A stretch of 9,855 nt of DNA from Frankiales bacterium (GTDB lineage: Bacteria > Actinomycetota > Actinomycetes > Mycobacteriales > Jatrophihabitantaceae), in assembly GCA_025963265.1 (NCBI GenBank), contig JAOPUY010000592.1, positions 1 through 9,855 of the forward strand. Reading direction: 5' to 3'. This document shows positions 6,272 through 9,855 of this stretch, one piece after another. Position 1 is the stretch's first letter; the number at the start of each line of letters is the position of its first letter. Position numbers and translations under genes: made by a program. The notes under the pieces were generated by a model. That model ran no database searches. It saw only the letters and a list, made by a program, of their open reading frames with translations, and was not told where the DNA came from.

Positions 6272-7573
6272 ATGAAGAGTCTCATCAAGGTGTTTGCATT
6301 TGCCGTGCCGCTTGCGGTCACGACCGGTGTCGTTGCCACCGTGCTGTTGGCGGCGCCGGCCCAGGCGAAGATCCTCGGCGGCGCCGTTAAAGGAATTACC
6401 GTCACCCAAAAGAACACCAATATCTATAGCGCGCTCAGCGTCCAGATGACCTGGTGCGTTCCGAACGGCGAACAAGCCGGTGACACGTTCACGTTGGGCC
6501 TGCCGCCTCAGCTCATCGCGCTCACCAAGGGCTTTCCGTTGAATGACCCGTCGGGCAAGAATGTCGCCAATGCAACGGTGGCCGGCGGCCTCGCGACATT
6601 CACTCTCACCGCTTATGTGGCCACCCACCGCGACGTGTGCGGCACTGCGCATTTCGACGAGGCGTTCAACGTCGGAGCGGTGCAGGCCAACACCCCGACC
6701 ACCGTGCAGTTCGCCTCGGGAAACACCGTCTTCTCAGCCGTGATAACGCCTCGTCAGGTGATTGCCAAGCGGGCCAAAGCCATCAAGTACGGGTCCTGGG
6801 CCGACGCCACGGATGAAGACCGCATTAGCCCCAGCGGAGCGCTGCACTGGCTGATGGACTCGCCGCAGGCGCCGGCGGGCGGCTATTCCAAGGTCGTGTT
6901 CACCGACACCAGTGGCCCGGGTCAGGCCTTCGATTGCTCGCGGCTCAATCTCTCGATCGGCACGGTGAACGCCGTGGGTGGTTTCCAAAACGGCGTGGCC
7001 GTCGACAAATCCCACTACCTCACGCAGTGCTCGGGGTCGGCGGTGAAGGTCACGGCCTCGACGCTCGTGTCCCGGGGCAAGGTCATGCACCTGTACCTGC
7101 CGACGACCGTTACCGATTCCACCTTGCCGGCCTACACCGACAGCGGCTCGGTGGCGGTGAACGGCCGGCCGGCGCAAAGCGTGACGGCGCAGCCCATCCT
7201 GCGCACCAGCGCCGGGGGGAACGGAGTCGGGACCCTGAACGCGCTCCGGGCAGTGGTGAAGTCCTCGCCGGTAGCCGCAACCACCGTGCCCCCAGCAACG
7301 GCGACCAAGACCGCTGCGCCGACCGCCACCAAGGCCGCCACCATCGCTCCCACTAGCGGTGGGGCTACCCCCGCCGCCTTGGCCGTGACCCAAGGAGTCG
7401 AAGCGGTCGCAGCGACGGCGCCGCCAACGGCCGTGGCCCTGGCTGCGGGAACCTTGGCGGCAACGGGCTCTCGGTCCCAGACCCTGCTCGAACTCGCGTT
7501 CGGCGCAATCGCGCTCGGATCGCTGGCGATGTTCGCGGCCCGACGTTTTCGCCGCGCACCTCGAGGACATTGA
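6272..7573 (+). CDS. Sortase-anchored (LAXTG) adhesin-like surface protein
   Basis: A 433-residue surface protein. Residues 1-32 are a signal peptide with a likely APAQA/KILG cut. Residues 35-160 resemble the Ig-like adhesion fold seen in MSCRAMM-type adhesins (WCVPNGEQAGDTFTLGLPP is the most telling stretch, then a TFTLTAYV strand), and 161-310 look like a second related domain. Cys62/Cys123 and Cys222/Cys253 could form one disulphide per domain. A Thr/Ala/Pro stalk (about 330-394) precedes LAATG (395-399), a hydrophobic helix (403-423) and the basic tail RRFRR. This is a sorting signal; LAXTG is the motif used by class E sortases of actinobacteria. No sortase gene is in the window. ATG 6272 gives a clean signal peptide but lacks a close ribosome site; an in-frame TTG at 6251 lies 14 nt after a GGGAAGGGG and is a real alternative start, adding seven residues. 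The ligand is unknown. Confidence 0.85.
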   Translation: MKSLIKVFAFAVPLAVTTGVVATVLLAAPAQAKILGGAVKGITVTQKNTNIYSALSVQMTWCVPNGEQAGDTFTLGLPPQLIALTKGFPLNDPSGKNVANATVAGGLATFTLTAYVATHRDVCGTAHFDEAFNVGAVQANTPTTVQFASGNTVFSAVITPRQVIAKRAKAIKYGSWADATDEDRISPSGALHWLMDSPQAPAGGYSKVVFTDTSGPGQAFDCSRLNLSIGTVNAVGGFQNGVAVDKSHYLTQCSGSAVKVTASTLVSRGKVMHLYLPTTVTDSTLPAYTDSGSVAVNGRPAQSVTAQPILRTSAGGNGVGTLNALRAVVKSSPVAATTVPPATATKTAAPTATKAATIAPTSGGATPAALAVTQGVEAVAATAPPTAVALAAGTLAATGSRSQTLLELAFGAIALGSLAMFAARRFRRAPRGH

Positions 7574-7598
7574 GTCCGGGGTAGGTGATTCATCGGAC

Positions 7599-7659
7599 GC
7601 GGTCGGCCTGAACCGTCCCTGCTGTGGTGCAATCGCAGGTACGGTTCAGGCGGTCGGCC
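7599..7659 (+). repeat. 10-bp direct repeats flanking a hairpin
   Basis: GCGGTCGGCC occurs at 7599-7608 and again at 7650-7659, at either edge of the stem-loop at 7606-7651, overlapping its base by two or three bases on each side. The arrangement resembles a short element with terminal inverted repeats between duplicated target bases, but duplication by local slippage or chance in GC-rich DNA is also possible. Confidence 0.6.
7606..7651 (+). terminator. Strong hairpin after the adhesin gene, probable terminator
   Basis: GCCTGAACCGT (7606-7616) pairs perfectly with ACGGTTCAGGC (7641-7651). After one C/T mismatch, CCTGC (7618-7622) pairs with GCAGG (7635-7639), leaving a 12-nt loop. That makes 16 pairs in 46 nt. 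It starts 33 nt past the adhesin stop and ends 34 nt before the next start. There is no T-run, which is common for actinobacterial terminators. A smaller stem, GTCCG/CGGAC (7574-7578 with 7594-7598), follows the stop codon directly. Confidence 0.6.
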
Positions 7660-7685
7660 GGATCGCCCAGAGAACGGAGTTCCTC

Positions 7686-8558
7686 GTGCAGCTGTCAGGG
7701 GTCGGGGTGTGGAGTCACCAGCTTCGCTACGGGGATCCGGCCGAGTCGGCCGACGCGGCCGCCGAACTGGAAGAGCTTGGCTTCAGCGCGTTGTGGATTC
7801 CCGATGTCGGCGGTCGGGTATTCGACGCGGTGGACCGGCTGCTGGCCGCGACCCAGCGGACAGTCGTCGCGACCGGCATCCTGAACCTCTGGATGCACGA
7901 GCCGACCGAGGCCGCCGAGCAGTTCACGTCGCTGACCGCTGAACACGGCGATCGCTTCCTGATGGGCATCGGCGTGAGCCACGCGCCGCTCATCGACGCC
8001 GACGAGCCGGGGCGCTACGCCAAGCCGCTGTCGGCGATGACCGCGTTCCTGGACGGCCTCGACGCGGCGCCCTCGCCTGTCCCGGTCGGATCCAGAGCGC
8101 TCGCCGCGCTCGGACCGAAGATGCTCGACCTAGCCGCCCGGCGCTCCGGCGGCGTGCATCCCTACCTGGTCACACCCGAGCACACCAGGCAGGCCCGGCA
8201 AGCGGTCGGACCCGACGTGCTCGTGCTGCCCGAGCAGACCGTCATCCTGTGCTCGGACGCCGCGCAAGCGCGCGAGATCGGCACCGAATGGCTCAAGCAC
8301 TACCTGGCCTTGCCGAACTACGCCAACAGCCTGCTGCGGCTTGGCTTCACGCCCGATGACCTGAGCGCAGTCTCCGACCACCTCTTCGACGCGCTGATCG
8401 CCTGGGGCGACGAGGAGACGATCATGCGCCGAGTCGACGAGCATCGCACCGCCGGCGCCGACCACGTGTGCCTGCAGGTGCTTACTGATGACCAGACGGC
8501 TTTCCCCCGAGACGCGTGGCGGCGGATCGCCGCCGCCGGGCTCGGGGGGATGCGCTGA
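7686..8558 (+). CDS. LLM-class F420-dependent oxidoreductase (MSMEG_4141-like)
   Basis: A 290-residue luciferase-like monooxygenase-superfamily TIM-barrel enzyme, of the group usually annotated as probable F420-dependent oxidoreductases of the MSMEG_4141 type. Visible family marks are the N-terminal strand with GVWSHQL (5-13), ELEELGFSALWIPD (27-40), a TGILNLW strand (63-69), FLMGIGVSHAPLI (91-103), LAALGPKMLDLAARRSGGVHPYLVTPEHT in the middle, and a C-terminal GADHVCLQVL strand. Such enzymes use deazaflavin F420 (sometimes FMN) for hydride transfer; the substrate is not predictable. GTG 7686 has GGAG 6 nt upstream. The length fits the family and no break is seen. It faces the SDR gene tail to tail with 43 bp between, so the two redox enzymes are neighbours but not co-transcribed. 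Confidence 0.9.
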   Translation: MQLSGVGVWSHQLRYGDPAESADAAAELEELGFSALWIPDVGGRVFDAVDRLLAATQRTVVATGILNLWMHEPTEAAEQFTSLTAEHGDRFLMGIGVSHAPLIDADEPGRYAKPLSAMTAFLDGLDAAPSPVPVGSRALAALGPKMLDLAARRSGGVHPYLVTPEHTRQARQAVGPDVLVLPEQTVILCSDAAQAREIGTEWLKHYLALPNYANSLLRLGFTPDDLSAVSDHLFDALIAWGDEETIMRRVDEHRTAGADHVCLQVLTDDQTAFPRDAWRRIAAAGLGGMR

Positions 8559-8601
8559 ACAGATCCGAGGCCTGGGCCGGCGGCCGCGGTCCGAGCAGCG
8601 G

Positions 8602-9345
8602 TCAACTGGTCGCGTAACCGCCGTTGATCGGGATCGTCTGCCCAGTGACCCAGGCGCCGTCGTCGGAGGTGAGCCAGGCGATCGCCGCGGCGACGTCGCT
8701 GGCCGAGCCCAAGCGCGGGACCTGATAGGCCTTGAGCTGACGCAGTGTCATGTCCGAAGCCTCGTCCAGTCCCGCGTTGTTCTGCGTGGCCAGCGACAAC
8801 GAGTTGCAGGTTATGCCGTGCCGCCCGACCTCTTTGGCGACCGAACGCATCAGGGCCGGCCCGGCGCCCTTGGACGCGGCGTAGGCGCCGAGTTTGCGAT
8901 CACCGACCCGCGCCGACTCGGAGCTGATCGTGATGATCCGGCCCCAGCCGCGGGCAATCATCCCGGGCAGCACCGTGTGCGTGCAGTTCATGGGGCCATA
9001 GACGTTGAGATCGATGAACGCCTTCCAGGTGGCCGGGTCGTCGTCGGCGAAATTCGCCATGCTGAATCCCGTGATCGGGATCCCGGCGTTGTTGACCAGG
9101 ATGTCGATGTCGCCGACCTGGCCGAAGGTCTCCGTCACCGCGGCGAGGTCGGTGACGTCGCACACCGCCGTCTGGGCCGAACCGCCAGCCGTCCGGATCT
9201 GCTCGACGACCGTCTCAGCGCGGTCAGCGAACAGGTCGTTGACGATGACCCGCGCTCCGGCGGACGCCAGCACGCGCGCGGTCTGCGCGCCGACGTTCTG
9301 GCCCGCCCCGGTGATCAACGCGGTGCGTCCGCTCAACTCGCTCAT
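8602..9345 (-). CDS. SDR family NAD(P)-dependent oxidoreductase
   Basis: A 247-residue classical short-chain dehydrogenase/reductase. Counting from this start: nucleotide-binding loop TGAGQNVG (12-19, a variant of TGxxxGxG in which Asn-Val replaces the usual Gly-Ile), an acidic residue in VNDL after the second strand (Asp37, suggesting NAD rather than NADP), CDVTD (62-66), NNAG (85-88), the active-site Asn (114), Ser of ISS (141-142), Tyr155 and Lys159 in YAASK, and the closing PINGGY near the C-terminus. The catalytic Asn-Ser-Tyr-Lys set is intact. The best homology class is FabG-like 3-oxoacyl or alcohol dehydrogenases; the substrate is unknown. ATG 9345 is preferred; an in-frame GTG at 9351 adds two residues. 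Neither has a clear ribosome site. A -10-like CATGAT just upstream would make the transcript nearly leaderless, which is tentative. Confidence 0.92.
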   Translation of the reverse strand: MSELSGRTALITGAGQNVGAQTARVLASAGARVIVNDLFADRAETVVEQIRTAGGSAQTAVCDVTDLAAVTETFGQVGDIDILVNNAGIPITGFSMANFADDDPATWKAFIDLNVYGPMNCTHTVLPGMIARGWGRIITISSESARVGDRKLGAYAASKGAGPALMRSVAKEVGRHGITCNSLSLATQNNAGLDEASDMTLRQLKAYQVPRLGSASDVAAAIAWLTSDDGAWVTGQTIPINGGYATS

Positions 9346-9420
9346 GACCACGGATCATGGCACAAGCGGTGGCATCGAGACCGTAGGGGCGTTGCCCGGG
9401 GCCGGCCGCTCGGGCTGCGC

Positions 9421-9454
9421 TAGGCTCATCGCATTCCCGATATAAACCGATATA
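9421..9454 (+). promoter_or_regulatory. Direct repeat CCGATATA and nearby -10 candidate
   Basis: CCGATATA is present at 9437-9444 and 9447-9454, exactly 10 bp apart, so both copies lie on one face of the helix. A TANNNT-type -10 candidate, TAGGCT (9421-9426), lies just upstream, without a clear -35. A regulator bound to the repeats would overlap the start of a transcript reading into the acyltransferase. It could also serve the divergent SDR gene. The rest of 9346-9506 shows no gene. Confidence 0.4.
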
Positions 9455-9506
9455 CGCCGGACTCTGCGTGGCTCGGACCAGGCACCGGCCAAAGAGAGGT
9501 AGCCCA

Positions 9507-9530
9507 ATGATCGGTTCTGCTCGTGCGTAG
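9507..9530 (+). other. 7-codon upstream ORF overlapping the acyltransferase start
   Basis: ATG at 9507 is placed 7 nt after a good ribosome site, AAAGAGAGG (9491-9499), and encodes MIGSARA before TAG at 9528-9530. The acyltransferase frame begins inside it at GTG 9523, in the +1 frame. Either ribosomes finish the short ORF and restart (translational coupling), or the short ORF is the true N-terminus cut off by a one-base error or mutation between 9510 and 9530. Confidence 0.45.
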
Positions 9531-9855
9531 TGCGAACCGGCGTTACCTCTACCCGGTCGACCACCTGCGCTTCTACGCCGCGACGGTGGTGGTTTTCTAT
9601 CACAGCACTCAGCTGATCAGTCAGCAGGTGGCTCGGCGTCGGCATTTGCCGGTCGCGGCCTGGCCGTTCTCGCGCAACCCGCTGAAGACCGTGATCTTCG
9701 AGGGCCATACCGGCGTGGCGTTGTTCATGGTGCTGAGCGGGTTCATCTTCACGATCGGCACCTTGGACCGCGAGGTTTTCTACGGCCGGTTCATGGCCAA
9801 CCGCTTTCTGCGCATCTATCCGCTCTACCTGGTCCTCGTCTTCATCGCCCTGTCC
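9523..9855 (+). CDS. Acyltransferase 3 family membrane protein, N-terminal part
   Basis: The first 111 codons of an OafA-like acyltransferase-3 integral membrane enzyme; the gene runs off the window. The family moves acyl groups (often acetyl) from the cytoplasm onto sugars of polysaccharides, peptidoglycan, antibiotics or lipids outside. Seen here: YPVDHLRFYAA (10-20), matching the usual LDxLRG motif, with the catalytic-type His27 in FYHS; GVALFMVLSGFIFT (64-77), matching GVxLFFVLSGF; and RFMANRFLRIYPLY (89-102), matching the FxxxRxxRIxPxY motif. Hydrophobic helices lie at about 15-30, 64-82 and 98-111. An in-frame stop at 9508-9510 limits the start to GTG 9523 or weaker codons nearby. The good ribosome site serves an out-of-frame ATG at 9507, so a frameshift at the 5' end is possible. 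The acceptor substrate is unknown. Confidence 0.85.
   Translation, partial: MRSANRRYLYPVDHLRFYAATVVVFYHSTQLISQQVARRRHLPVAAWPFSRNPLKTVIFEGHTGVALFMVLSGFIFTIGTLDREVFYGRFMANRFLRIYPLYLVLVFIALS

Noticed and set aside
1..9855. CRISPR array, prophage, integrase or transposon genes
   Set aside because: No spaced direct-repeat series and no recombinase or transposase motifs in any frame examined.

Overview
The window reads as chromosomal DNA of a high-GC Gram-positive bacterium (Actinomycetota). The base composition is GC-rich with strong G/C third positions, GTG starts are common, and the families present are typical of that phylum: a HelR-type RNA polymerase recycling motor, a GAF-ANTAR protein, an F420-type luciferase-like oxidoreductase and a surface protein with a LAXTG sorting signal. 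The order or genus cannot be set from this sequence. I see no tRNA, rRNA, CRISPR array, integrase or transposase.

Layout. Positions 157-2388 (+) encode a complete HelR/HelD-family ATPase. A GAF-ANTAR regulator converges on it from the minus strand (2416-3213), with only 27 bp between the stops. Next is a 191-bp gap with a striking 92-bp imperfect inverted repeat, then a secreted CAP/SCP-domain protein with a long Ala/Lys-rich middle (3405-4343, -). A 364-bp divergent intergenic region full of small hairpins separates it from a two-PAS, LuxR-type transcription factor (4708-5730, +). A 541-bp non-coding stretch with an AT-rich dyad and several strong stem-loops leads into an adhesin-like surface protein carrying a signal peptide and a C-terminal LAATG anchor (6272-7573, +). 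A strong hairpin follows, then an F420-dependent LLM-class oxidoreductase (7686-8558, +) convergent with an SDR dehydrogenase (8602-9345, -). The right edge holds the first 111 codons of an acyltransferase-3 membrane protein (from 9523, +), preceded by a 7-codon upstream ORF that owns the good ribosome binding site.

How the parts may work together. The centre (3405-7573) looks like a cell-surface block: a secreted CAP protein and a sortase-anchored adhesin on either side of one sensory LuxR regulator. Both secreted-protein genes have long structured upstream regions and share an 8-mer, GCTAATC(C/G), in them. This link is inference from layout and motif sharing. The flanks (helR, GAF-ANTAR, LLM, SDR, acyltransferase) look like ordinary accessory functions. 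Nothing here clearly forms a defence or mobile system. The best candidates for something undescribed are the structured leaders, the two non-coding inverted repeats, and the surface block.
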